Shown here piece by piece: positions 1-6,314 of a stretch of DNA of 9,429 nt (position 1 is the first letter of the stretch; every line of letters starts with the position of its first letter). The position numbers and the translations under genes are program-made. The notes below the pieces were generated by a model, which saw nothing but the letters and a program-made list of their open reading frames with translations, did not search any database and was not told where the DNA came from. Source of the stretch: Methylococcaceae bacterium NSM2-1. GTDB taxonomy: Bacteria; Pseudomonadota; Gammaproteobacteria; Methylococcales; Methylomonadaceae. The stretch spans positions 3,639 through 13,067 of the forward strand of contig NQJI01000033.1 of NCBI GenBank assembly GCA_002256705.1, read 5' to 3'.

Positions 1-17
1 CGCTGCGTGGGAACGAG
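1..17. repeat. Half of a GCGTGGGAACGAG-type dispersed palindrome, cut by the window edge
   Basis: The first bases read CTGCGTGGGAACGAG. From memory, this resembles the right arm of a palindromic element (arms of the form CGTTCCCACGC / GCGTGGGAACG) scattered in many gammaproteobacterial genomes. The left arm would lie outside the window, so the assignment rests on one arm only and is tentative. Confidence 0.3.
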
Positions 18-54
18 AAAAACCCACGCCCGCCGATTCAAGCGACGGGCGTGG
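18..54 (-). terminator. Rho-independent terminator after the sulfatase gene
   Basis: A 9-bp perfect inverted repeat (CCACGCCCG at 24-32, CGGGCGTGG at 46-54) with a 13-nt loop sits about 20 nt past the sulfatase stop codon. Read on the minus strand the GC-rich stem is followed by five T residues (complement of 18-22). This is the textbook form of an intrinsic terminator and fits the end of the leftward transcript. Confidence 0.8.
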
Positions 55-73
55 CTAAAGAATTAAACAGTGC

Positions 74-1648
74 TTACCTGTCTGCCGGTGTTTGCAATTG
101 TTCCAACACCTGGTCGATGCTGAAACTCGCTGCCTTTTGACGCGGCGGGAAGTCCTTGAAGGTTGTCAGGAACTGACCGACATACTTTTGCGCTGGCGTT
201 AGCAGGAAGACATGATCCAGATACCAGTCCCAATAGGTATTGGACGTGATGCTTGCTTTCTCGTAAGGGTCAGTACGCAGATTGTAGAGCCAGGGAACGC
301 GAGTTTTCACAAACGGTTCGCCCCAAACCAGCATAGTACCCGCCGCACGCTGTTGGGCAAATACTATTTTCCAGTTGTCGTAACGCAAGCCCGTCAAATC
401 GCCGTCATCGGAGAAATAAAAGAACTCTTCGCGTGGGCTTTTAGGCTCTTGCCCTGTCAGGTAAGGAAGTTGGTTGTATCCATCCAGATGCACTTTATAA
501 GTCTTTTTACCCGCTTTGTAGCCCTTGAGCAGTTTTTCCTTAACATCAGGAACACCTGCGGCGGCTAATAAGGTAGGCGCCCAGTCCAGATGTGAAACGA
601 TATCATTGGATACCGTGTTAGGTTTGATATGCCCAGGCCAGCGTACCATTGCGGGAACGCGGTAAGCACCTTCCCAATTGCTGTTCTTCTCGCCACGGAA
701 CGGGGTCATTCCCGCATCAGGCCAAGAGTTCATATGCGGACCGTTGTCGGTGCTGTACATGACGATGGTGTTATCGGCAATACCCAGTTGATCGATTTTA
801 TCGAGCACCGTGCCGACATTTTTATCGTGATCAATCATCGCATCGTGATAATAACTTTGCCAACGTCCAGCCTGACCTACGTTTTCAGGTTTGGTATGGG
901 TACGAAAGTGCATGTGCGTGAAATTCACCCAAACGAACATCGGCTTGTTAGCCTTGACTTGCTTTTCCATGAACTCAGCAGCGCGGGCGGCAGTATCGTC
1001 ATCGATAGTCTCCATACGCTTTTTGGTTAACGGGCCCGTGTCTTCGATTTTTTGAGTACCATCTGGATTAGCCCAACTATGCAGTACACCACGCGGGCCA
1101 AATTTCTTACGGAATTCCGGGTCTTTAGGATAATCGGGTAATTCAGGTTCTTCTTCGGCGTTCAAATGATACAGATTGCCGTAGAACTCATCAAAACCGT
1201 GCATGGTAGGTAAGAATTCGTCTTTGTCACCCAAGTGATTCTTACCGAATTGTCCAGTCGCATAGCCTTGGGCTTTCAGCAACTCGGCAATGGTCACATC
1301 CCCTTTTTGAAGACCTACATCGGCACCGGGTAGCCCCACTTTACTAAGCCCCGTGCGAAACACGCTCTGACCTGTGATAAAAGCGGAACGACCAGCAGTG
1401 CAGCTCTGCTCGGCGTAGTAGTCAGTAAAAACAACACCTTCATTGGCGACGCGGTCAATGTTGGGTGTCTTATAGCCCATCATACCTTTCGTGTAAGCGC
1501 TGATATTGGACTGGCCGATGTCATCGCCCCAGATAATAACGATATTGGGTTTTTTATCCTCCGCTTGCGCGGAGAACGCCGCCGCGCAAGCGGTTAGCGC
1601 GATAAGCGCGGCCGCCGCCGGGCGTTGTAGCAGGTTTCTTGTAATCAT
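74..1648 (-). CDS. Periplasmic type I sulfatase (arylsulfatase family)
   Basis: Predicted to hydrolyse sulfate esters in the periplasm; the substrate cannot be told from sequence. The 524-residue protein begins with a Sec signal peptide (MITRNLLQRP, then an alanine-rich core, likely cut after AQA near residue 29). Alkaline-phosphatase-fold metal residues are visible: D42-D43 in IWGDDIG, and D301-N302 in STDNGPH. C83 in SCTAGRS fits C-x-(P/A)-x-R, whose Cys is converted to formylglycine; R87 completes it. K136/H138 (GKNHLG), H245 (FTHMH) and K321 (RGEKNS) match the usual active-site set. The start at 1648 is chosen because AGGAG (complement of 1656-1660) lies 7 nt upstream and the signal peptide begins there; the in-frame ATG at 1702 would add 18 charged residues before the signal. 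Length is normal for the family. No formylglycine-generating enzyme is in the window. The gene is last in the leftward cluster and ends in a terminator. Confidence 0.93.
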   Translation of the reverse strand: MITRNLLQRPAAAALIALTACAAAFSAQAEDKKPNIVIIWGDDIGQSNISAYTKGMMGYKTPNIDRVANEGVVFTDYYAEQSCTAGRSAFITGQSVFRTGLSKVGLPGADVGLQKGDVTIAELLKAQGYATGQFGKNHLGDKDEFLPTMHGFDEFYGNLYHLNAEEEPELPDYPKDPEFRKKFGPRGVLHSWANPDGTQKIEDTGPLTKKRMETIDDDTAARAAEFMEKQVKANKPMFVWVNFTHMHFRTHTKPENVGQAGRWQSYYHDAMIDHDKNVGTVLDKIDQLGIADNTIVMYSTDNGPHMNSWPDAGMTPFRGEKNSNWEGAYRVPAMVRWPGHIKPNTVSNDIVSHLDWAPTLLAAAGVPDVKEKLLKGYKAGKKTYKVHLDGYNQLPYLTGQEPKSPREEFFYFSDDGDLTGLRYDNWKIVFAQQRAAGTMLVWGEPFVKTRVPWLYNLRTDPYEKASITSNTYWDWYLDHVFLLTPAQKYVGQFLTTFKDFPPRQKAASFSIDQVLEQLQTPADR

Positions 1649-1655
1649 GTTTTTT

Positions 1656-1660
1656 CTCCT
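1656..1660 (-). promoter_or_regulatory. Ribosome binding site deciding the sulfatase start
   Basis: AGGAG on the minus strand, 7 nt before the ATG at 1648. It favours this start over the in-frame ATG at 1702, which has no comparable site and would bury the signal peptide. Confidence 0.75.
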
Positions 1661-1912
1661 GTCATGGTTGGTCAGAAAGCGGATTTCTTGCGTTAATGGC
1701 AAACACCCTTGATAATACCAGCCGTCGAATAGTTTAGGCTATTGGACTTTAGGTCCGTATGACAAGTTGCCGGCTGTTGATTTCCGCAAACAGTCGAGAT
1801 CGTTTGATACATCGATGTAAAAAACGCAAGATAACTGGTTACGTGATTCTTGGATTTAAAGCGCCAGGGACGCTTTCGCGCACCCTGACCTAGCGAAATG
1901 TATAACATCAAC

Positions 1913-2638
1913 TTACTTTGGCGCTTTACCCGAAGTCCAGGCAGATAATCGATTTACCGCCAGATCGGCCCAGGCGTTGACAGCATCTTCTGCATCACCC
2001 CACTGCCACTGAAAACCGGTCGTAAACTCCCCTCCCCCAATCCGCTTATCCACCGCCATTGCAAGTATCTGTCCAGAAACCGAGTCGGTTACTTTGGCTT
2101 CAGCCTGTGCCGCTCCGACAAACGGAAACGAGCCGGTTGCCAGATTCTCGAGATTTGCCAGCATATGCGCCTGCGGGACTATCATTGAAATACTCCGCAG
2201 TACTGGCGTAGCCGTATCGGCATCAGTTATGGCGACATCGAGCTTCATAACGCCGGGACCGGGTTGATTGACGATTGCAAACTTCTGCCCAAGCTTGGCT
2301 TTGAGTTGCTGGAAGAAATAGTTCACCAGCATCTGCTGATCTGAGGCAGAAATCGGTGTGGAGTCGCCAGCCCAGAAAGTCACCGGATCAAGCAGGATTT
2401 TATTGTACTGGGTCCACTGCGCGGCCGGATTAACGTAACGCAGGTCAGCCTGATCCTTCCCCCCAGGAGTGAGTTGGGCACAGTCGTTGGCAAGAAACAC
2501 ACAGTTCACATCAGACTGGTTAACAGCGACTTTCTGGGTAGCCGAACAGGCGCTCAATAACAACAGACAAAGACCCAATAACGGGAAACAGGCCCAGCAT
2601 TTAGCTCGGTAATCTGAATTATTCACGTGTTTGTTCAT
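1913..2638 (-). CDS. DUF3313-type outer-membrane lipoprotein of unknown function
   Basis: A 241-residue lipoprotein. The N-terminus is a long hydrophobic signal ending in the lipobox LLSAC, so C31 should be lipidated; serine at +2 favours sorting to the outer membrane. After the lipobox come a short linker and a mature domain with TPGGKDQADLRYVNP and YNKILLDPVTFWAGD, which I recognise as the DUF3313 pattern (a small family of proteobacterial lipoproteins without known function). The start at 2638 has AGGA a few bases upstream. It lies 149 bp after the membrane-protein gene and 264 bp before the sulfatase, all on the same strand, so co-transcription is possible but the gaps are large. A weak 6-bp hairpin (AAAGCG/CGCTTT at 1858-1876) lies downstream without a T-run. 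Family assignment is from remembered sequence; function is unknown. Confidence 0.8.
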   Translation of the reverse strand: MNKHVNNSDYRAKCWACFPLLGLCLLLLSACSATQKVAVNQSDVNCVFLANDCAQLTPGGKDQADLRYVNPAAQWTQYNKILLDPVTFWAGDSTPISASDQQMLVNYFFQQLKAKLGQKFAIVNQPGPGVMKLDVAITDADTATPVLRSISMIVPQAHMLANLENLATGSFPFVGAAQAEAKVTDSVSGQILAMAVDKRIGGGEFTTGFQWQWGDAEDAVNAWADLAVNRLSAWTSGKAPK

Positions 2639-2787
2639 GGTTTTTTCCTTATGTTTAAGTAAGTTGGTTAATCGAAAAGTAACTTCTCTTATTTGTAGGA
2701 TTTAGGCCCGGTGAAAAAATGAATTGCTTGGCGCGAATCGGCCTGTAGCCCTTTATGGAGCTTGCTTTGGTAACTTGGCTTACCAGG

Positions 2788-3330
2788 CTAATGGTCATCA
2801 ATTCGCTTACGCCCGTCTTCCATGTCGAGCACTGGCCTTGGTCCAAAGAACAAGCGTCGCATCTTGTCGCCTCCAATTACGCGAACGAGTTCACTCACCG
2901 TGCAGTACATCGATATCAGCATCGCAAGGAGGATCTGGATGGCCCAAAAATGTGGCCACACGATCTCCGCGAGCAACTTCTCGTTACCAGCGATGAAACT
3001 GCCTGCCTCTCGCCAGAAGTCGACGAGACGCTCCAGGTAATGGACGAGCATGGCTACCAGAACGTAGAGCGTGGTCTTCCAGGCGACGTTATATGCCAGC
3101 GGCTTATCGGGGTAGCGATTGATGATTGGCAGTAGGTCCGCGATCACCACCGACTTACCCAGAATCAGGGCTGCCACCGTTACCGATACCGACGAACTGA
3201 ACGCAATCCCTGTTCCCTTCAACATCAGAACGCGGATGAACGCAACAAGGTGCAGGGCAATGAAGAAAAAAAGGGTAGGAGGGAGCATTGCATAGAACTC
3301 CTCTTTGATTTTTGCGGATAGTTTGCTCAT
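2788..3330 (-). CDS. Four-helix integral membrane protein, unknown function
   Basis: A 180-residue protein I do not recognise as a named family. Four hydrophobic segments are visible: about residues 14-36 (PPTLFFFIALHLVAF), 43-70, 83-104 (WKTTLYVLVAMLVHYLE) and 123-147 (WPHFWAIQILLAMLISMY). The N-terminus is basic and cytosolic-looking, and the C-terminal 30 residues are polar and charged (DMEDGRKRIDDH). Acidic and basic residues sit next to the helices (HYLERLVDFWRE). There is no signal peptide, metal motif or nucleotide-binding motif. The start at 3330 is the only sensible one, although its ribosome site is weak (AAGACG). It lies 67 bp after the HAD pseudogene stop and before the DUF3313 and sulfatase genes on the same strand, so it may belong to that envelope cluster. 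That it is a real gene is supported by clear membrane topology over the whole length. Confidence 0.75.
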   Translation of the reverse strand: MSKLSAKIKEEFYAMLPPTLFFFIALHLVAFIRVLMLKGTGIAFSSSVSVTVAALILGKSVVIADLLPIINRYPDKPLAYNVAWKTTLYVLVAMLVHYLERLVDFWREAGSFIAGNEKLLAEIVWPHFWAIQILLAMLISMYCTVSELVRVIGGDKMRRLFFGPRPVLDMEDGRKRIDDH

Positions 3331-3397
3331 AGTCGTCTTAATAGTTTTAATTAAAGAATCTACGCGGATTTTCCCGCAGGTTTGGTGGAATAATTGG

Positions 3398-3661
3398 TTA
3401 GGGTTTCTCGAAAGGGAAAACGCGCTTCCAGTCTTTTTTCATGTCTATCACCGTCCAGCTTTTTTGCGGGACTTCATTAAGTGCTTTATCAAGACGGTCA
3501 TAGGTATATTCGCGCTCGGCAACCGTGTAGTGGACGAGGAGCCCGAAATGAGGGCTATTATTCCTTGTAATTCACTGAAGCATGTGCAAATTGCCGACAG
3601 AGTTGCCGAACGCCGCAATCGGCCTGCGATCGATAAACTTATTGGTATTCAGAATTTCCTG
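3398..3661 (-). pseudogene. Decayed C-terminal remnant of a HAD-family phosphatase
   Basis: Reading the minus strand in one frame gives the C-terminal part of a HAD-type (haloacid dehalogenase superfamily) phosphatase: KFIDRRPIAAFGNSVGN, then LHMLQ, a TGA stop (complement of 3572-3574), then in the same frame FGLLVHYTVAEREYTYDR, LDKALNEV and SWTVIDMKKDWKRVFPFE before the final TAA at 3398-3400. Intact homologues, as I remember them, read RRPIAAFGNSDGD at this place. Here the two metal-binding aspartates are V (GTC, 3596-3598) and N (AAT, 3590-3592), each one base from aspartate, and TGA is one base from the usual TGG. About six residues expected between YDR and LDKAL are missing. The N-terminal two thirds, with the DxD nucleophile motif, is absent: the frame is closed by TAG at 3710-3712 and 3662-3940 shows nothing recognisable. 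It is almost certainly nonfunctional. Such phosphatases, as I recall, can occur near sulfatase genes. Confidence 0.82.
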
Positions 3662-3940
3662 AACCCGAATATTCCTTTGGTAAATAATATAACGATTAAA
3701 ACGAGAAACCTATCGTCAATTAGCCGTGGTGTTGTATAGGTTTACATAATCAGTCGTTTAAGCATTTTTTCCGTGTTTTCCCATGAGCGGAAAGCGGAGT
3801 GCTTAATATTGTTGCTTGTTTTGCCTGGATACCATACGATTCGCTTTTATTTAACCCTAGGGGTACTGCTGTGAACGTACCGTTGCGCATAGCGATCGAA
3901 ATCACCGGACTGTATCCTGATAATTCCAGGAAGAAAGCCA

Positions 3941-4471
3941 ATGAAAAAAATTTTAATCGCCGGTGCGGTGGCCACTCTCGTTTTACTAAACGGTTGCGTT
4001 ACTGAGACCAAATACAATGCATTAGAGCAAGAATATCAACAGCTTCAAGCTGAATTTAGTGCTGACCAAGCACAGATCGTACTCCTTGAGGGCAAGCTAA
4101 AAATCACTATGGTGGATCGGGTTTTGTTTCCAGAAGGCGGCTTTAGACTTAATTCTCAATCTAAAGCTGTTCTTGGTAAGTTAGTCCCTACGCTTTCAGG
4201 TTTACAGCAAACGAAAATTATTGTTGACGGCTATACCGATAATGTTCCAATTGGTCCAGGGTTAAAGCGTGAAGGGATTTCTTCAAATCTGGAATTGTCA
4301 TCCAGGCGAGCCGATGTAGTGGTTGAATATTTGGTCAACCAAGGCGTAAACCAAAACCTGATATCAGCTCAGGGGTTTGGAGAATCGAATCCAGTAGCCT
4401 CAAACGATACGCCAGAAGGCCGGTCCCAGAATCGCCGTATTGAGGTGACATTGAACGGGCCTGGTAATTAA
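3941..4471 (+). CDS. OmpA-family peptidoglycan-binding lipoprotein
   Basis: A 176-residue lipoprotein expected to anchor the outer membrane to peptidoglycan. Residues 1-19 form a signal ending in lipobox LLNGC, with C19 lipidated. Residues about 22-55 are a short coiled coil (YNALEQEYQQLQAEFSAD). Residues 58-171 form an OmpA C-terminal domain: VLFPEGGFRLNSQSK opens it, VDGYTDNVPI holds D100, LSSRRADVV holds R123, and the end reads QNRRIEVTL. D100 and R123 correspond to the E. coli OmpA pair that binds diaminopimelate. There is an insertion between TDN and LSSRR (PIGPGLKREGI), reminiscent of MotB-type domains, but no transmembrane anchor as in MotB. The start is supported by AGGAAG at 3928-3933. 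The gene is monocistronic, facing the DUF2780 gene, with a strong terminator 33 bp past the stop. Domain call is secure; the exact physiological role is not. Confidence 0.92.
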   Translation: MKKILIAGAVATLVLLNGCVTETKYNALEQEYQQLQAEFSADQAQIVLLEGKLKITMVDRVLFPEGGFRLNSQSKAVLGKLVPTLSGLQQTKIIVDGYTDNVPIGPGLKREGISSNLELSSRRADVVVEYLVNQGVNQNLISAQGFGESNPVASNDTPEGRSQNRRIEVTLNGPGN

Positions 4472-4504
4472 TTGGATTGCCTCTTTGTTGTATCAAGTTT
4501 TTAA

Positions 4505-4532
4505 AAAAAACCACCCAATTGGGTGGTTTTTT
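4505..4532. terminator. Bidirectional terminator between convergent genes
   Basis: A perfect 28-bp palindrome: six A, then CCACCC-AATT-GGGTGG, then six T. The GC-rich stem is flanked by A on one side and T on the other, so it works as an intrinsic terminator in both directions. It closes the OmpA-type gene (stop 33 bp upstream) and can stop leftward transcripts from the DUF2780 gene, whose stop is about 120 bp away; 4533-4653 holds nothing else recognisable. Confidence 0.9.
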
Positions 4533-4653
4533 ATTATGCACTAAAACATCGTAATCAGTCACATAGAGCGGACAAGCCGCTTTATCAGTTGCCTTCCATA
4601 CAGGTAAACCGGTGGGCAAAAAAGCACTGCCACCCTACTGAACAGGTCCAATT

Positions 4654-5265
4654 TTATAAATCACCATATATTGCAGATTGCAGCATATCTGCGGTAAGTG
4701 CTCCGCCTTTTGTCCTGACATAATCAACAACCACCGGAACAAATTCATCGACCATATCAGGGGAAAGGTTTAACGTCTTAAAAGTTGAAGCCAATCCGGC
4801 AAGATTTCCATACGTATTACTGCTATCACCCAGGGCGGATGATACGCTTCCAGCCAAACCACTCAATGCCCCCGATTGTTTAGGTACAGCATTTAACAAG
4901 CTGTTCATTTCGGGTACTGCCTTGCTTAACTCTGCAAATTGTCCGGCATCCAGTTTACCTTTGGCCAGCTGAAATAGAGCTCCGGCTCCGCCTTGTGCCT
5001 GTTCGCTGGTAATGCCCAATTTTTTTACCAGGGTATCCGTTAAACTACCTTGCATAACGCTTGATTTTATGCCGGCCACTGCATTTGCTCCGGTTTGCAC
5101 AGCTTCAGTGGTTTGTCTGGTGGAATCCACTGCTTTCTGAACAGTTGTTAACCCCGTGTTAACCGAGTCCTGACTGAGTTCTTCTGCGTTTACAGCGCCT
5201 GACAAACCTGTCGCAATAGTCAGCAAGACTGATGCCCATTTATAAAGAATTTTTTTATTGTTCAT
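4654..5265 (-). CDS. Exported DUF2780-type protein, unknown function
   Basis: A 203-residue protein with a Sec signal peptide (basic MNNKK, hydrophobic core, probable cut after AVNA near residue 27). The mature part starts with a polar helical stretch rich in T, Q and V (residues 35-70) and continues with a helical domain: SLTDTLVKKLGITSEQAQGG, a GALFQLAKGKL segment, a glycine/serine-rich linker (about 130-150), and a C-terminal FVPVVVDYVRTKGG block. The LTDTLVKKLGIT...QA.GG..AL...AK pattern is what I know from DUF2780 (a periplasmic helical family described in Vibrio as VcgC/VcgE). No catalytic motif is visible. The start at 5265 has TGGAGA upstream at normal spacing. It stands alone, converging on the OmpA-type gene. 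Family call is from memory and function is unknown. Confidence 0.82.
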   Translation of the reverse strand: MNNKKILYKWASVLLTIATGLSGAVNAEELSQDSVNTGLTTVQKAVDSTRQTTEAVQTGANAVAGIKSSVMQGSLTDTLVKKLGITSEQAQGGAGALFQLAKGKLDAGQFAELSKAVPEMNSLLNAVPKQSGALSGLAGSVSSALGDSSNTYGNLAGLASTFKTLNLSPDMVDEFVPVVVDYVRTKGGALTADMLQSAIYGDL

Positions 5266-5562
5266 TTTTTTCTCCAGATTTAGTTAAACGCAATCAATTT
5301 GCCCGTTCTAACAAAAGTCTTGGCGCTAGGAGCTTGTCTGACTTGTGCTGTAACACTTTGATTTGAGATATGTTATCTTTAAAATTAAAAAATATTTGAG
5401 CCTTGTTTAATCATCACGCATGGGAAATAGATAAAGCCCTTTGTAACCCCAGTGGAGTCGATTTTAACTCAATGTAGCAATAACAGCCTATCACATAGCT
5501 TTCTTGGCTCAAAATACACTGTTCATGGCTCCGCACTTAAGGCGGGACTGTATAAAGTTATG
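5266..5562. other. Upstream region of the DUF2780 gene; no further gene seen
   Basis: An AT-rich stretch between the DUF2780 start and the hairpin repeat. Short open frames on the minus strand (for example around 5403-5470) end quickly at stop codons and match nothing I recognise. The region presumably holds the leftward promoter of the DUF2780 gene, but no -35/-10 pair is good enough to name. Confidence 0.5.
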
Positions 5563-5677
5563 CCGTTCGTGGTGAGCTGTAAGCTTGTCGAACAGTAGGA
5601 CCATGATCAACTTAACCGCCCACCCTTCGACAAGGCTCTCCTGAGCGCAGCCGAAGGGCTCAGGGCGAATGGTTAAG
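5563..5677. repeat. Two-hairpin REP-like repeat downstream of pqiC
   Basis: Two adjacent inverted repeats. The first (5565-5593) has arms GTTCG...CGAAC with inner AGCT-GTA-AGCT. The second (5611-5677) has outer arms CTTAACC/GGTTAAG and an inner hairpin CCCTTCG...CGAAGGG (5623-5657) around GCTC-TCCT-GAGC. The wording GTTCGTGGTGAGCT / CTTGTCGAAC / CCCTTCGACAAGGCTC / CTCAGGGCGAA is, from memory, a dispersed element of many gammaproteobacterial genomes. It ends 2 bp from the pqiC stop codon, so on the minus strand it forms the 3' end of the pqi transcript and may stabilise or end it. Confidence 0.7.
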
Positions 5678-5679
5678 CC

Positions 5680-6309
5680 TTACTCATTGTCCGCCTTATG
5701 TGGAAAGCCTTTTTGCTGTGCCTGAACGAGCGCCAAGGACAATTGTTGACTGAACTCACTGAGTAGTTTGCTGAGTCCTTGAGCCGCGCCGTTGTAACTT
5801 GTATCACTCAGTCTCTGTTCGAGTTTAGTTTGGCCATTGCTGATAATCGTATGGTTTTTTTCCTCCATGATTGCCCAGCTTGCTTCAAGATTTGCAAACT
5901 TGCCAAGTTGCGTATCGAAGCGGCTAATATCGATAATAACGCGATAATCAACGTTGCCGTAAACACTCCACGGATAGGCTCTCACAATGGCATTCGGTTG
6001 CAGTGTCGCTACATTTTTGCTTAACACGGCAATGACATTGTTTTGTAACGGCGCTGCCCATTGGTCAAACTCGGCTATTTGTACGCTGTTATTTTCCGCT
6101 CGCGTGACAATTCCCCTACGATCAAGCAAGGCGGGCAGCGACAGTGGCCCTATACCAATCAGAGGTTTTGTTGCGCCAGTTGTGGTAGTGACTACAGGAG
6201 GCCGACTCTGTGATTCCAGTGTATAAAAGTTAGTGGGTGTCGACGCGCAAGCGGTTAGCAAAGCGCTAACACATAGCATGATGAATCTGTTTGAGTGCTT
6301 GTTTAACAT
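5680..6309 (-). CDS. pqiC: PqiC, outer-membrane lipoprotein of the Pqi lipid-transport complex
   Basis: A 209-residue ABC-transport-auxiliary lipoprotein (PqiC/YmbA family). Residues 1-21 are a signal ending in lipobox LLTAC, with C21 lipidated and A at +2. Shortly after comes NFYTLES, the YxL signature at the start of the mature domain in this family. IGIGPLSLPALLDRRGIVTR and IAEFDQWAAPLQNNV are typical core blocks: the first is the strand leading to the conserved RxGIVxR, and the second carries the conserved W followed by PL. PqiC is known to sit in the outer membrane and receive the tip of the PqiB needle. Start 6309 lies 5 nt after the pqiB stop, with a weak ribosome site, so coupled translation is likely. 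The MLNKHSNR leader gives a proper basic N-region, which favours this start over the internal M at residue 11. It is the last gene of the operon, followed directly by a hairpin repeat. Confidence 0.93.
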   Translation of the reverse strand: MLNKHSNRFIMLCVSALLTACASTPTNFYTLESQSRPPVVTTTTGATKPLIGIGPLSLPALLDRRGIVTRAENNSVQIAEFDQWAAPLQNNVIAVLSKNVATLQPNAIVRAYPWSVYGNVDYRVIIDISRFDTQLGKFANLEASWAIMEEKNHTIISNGQTKLEQRLSDTSYNGAAQGLSKLLSEFSQQLSLALVQAQQKGFPHKADNE

Positions 6310-6314
6310 GATGG

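Noticed and set aside
1649..1702. Longer N-terminus for the sulfatase starting at 1702
   Set aside because: The extension places 18 mostly charged residues before a normal signal peptide and has no good ribosome site, while AGGAG stands before the ATG at 1648.
1693..1911. Minus-strand open frame of 72 codons between the DUF3313 and sulfatase genes
   Set aside because: No ribosome site, odd composition and overlap with the leader repeats; it looks like chance.
2655..2876. Minus-strand open frame of 73 codons
   Set aside because: It overlaps the end of the four-helix membrane protein gene in another frame and has no signal, motif or ribosome site.
3305..3739. Plus-strand open frame of 144 codons
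   Set aside because: It is the antisense of the HAD phosphatase remnant; the minus-strand reading has recognisable family motifs and the plus-strand reading has none.
3750..3941. Minus-strand open frame of 63 codons upstream of the OmpA-type gene
   Set aside because: It lies antisense to the 5' region of the OmpA-type gene, with no motif and no plausible leader.
5403..5490. Short minus-strand readings such as GLQRALSISHA, which looked like a transposase scrap
   Set aside because: The frames are very short, close at stop codons on both sides and match no family I can name; no inverted ends or target duplication are seen.
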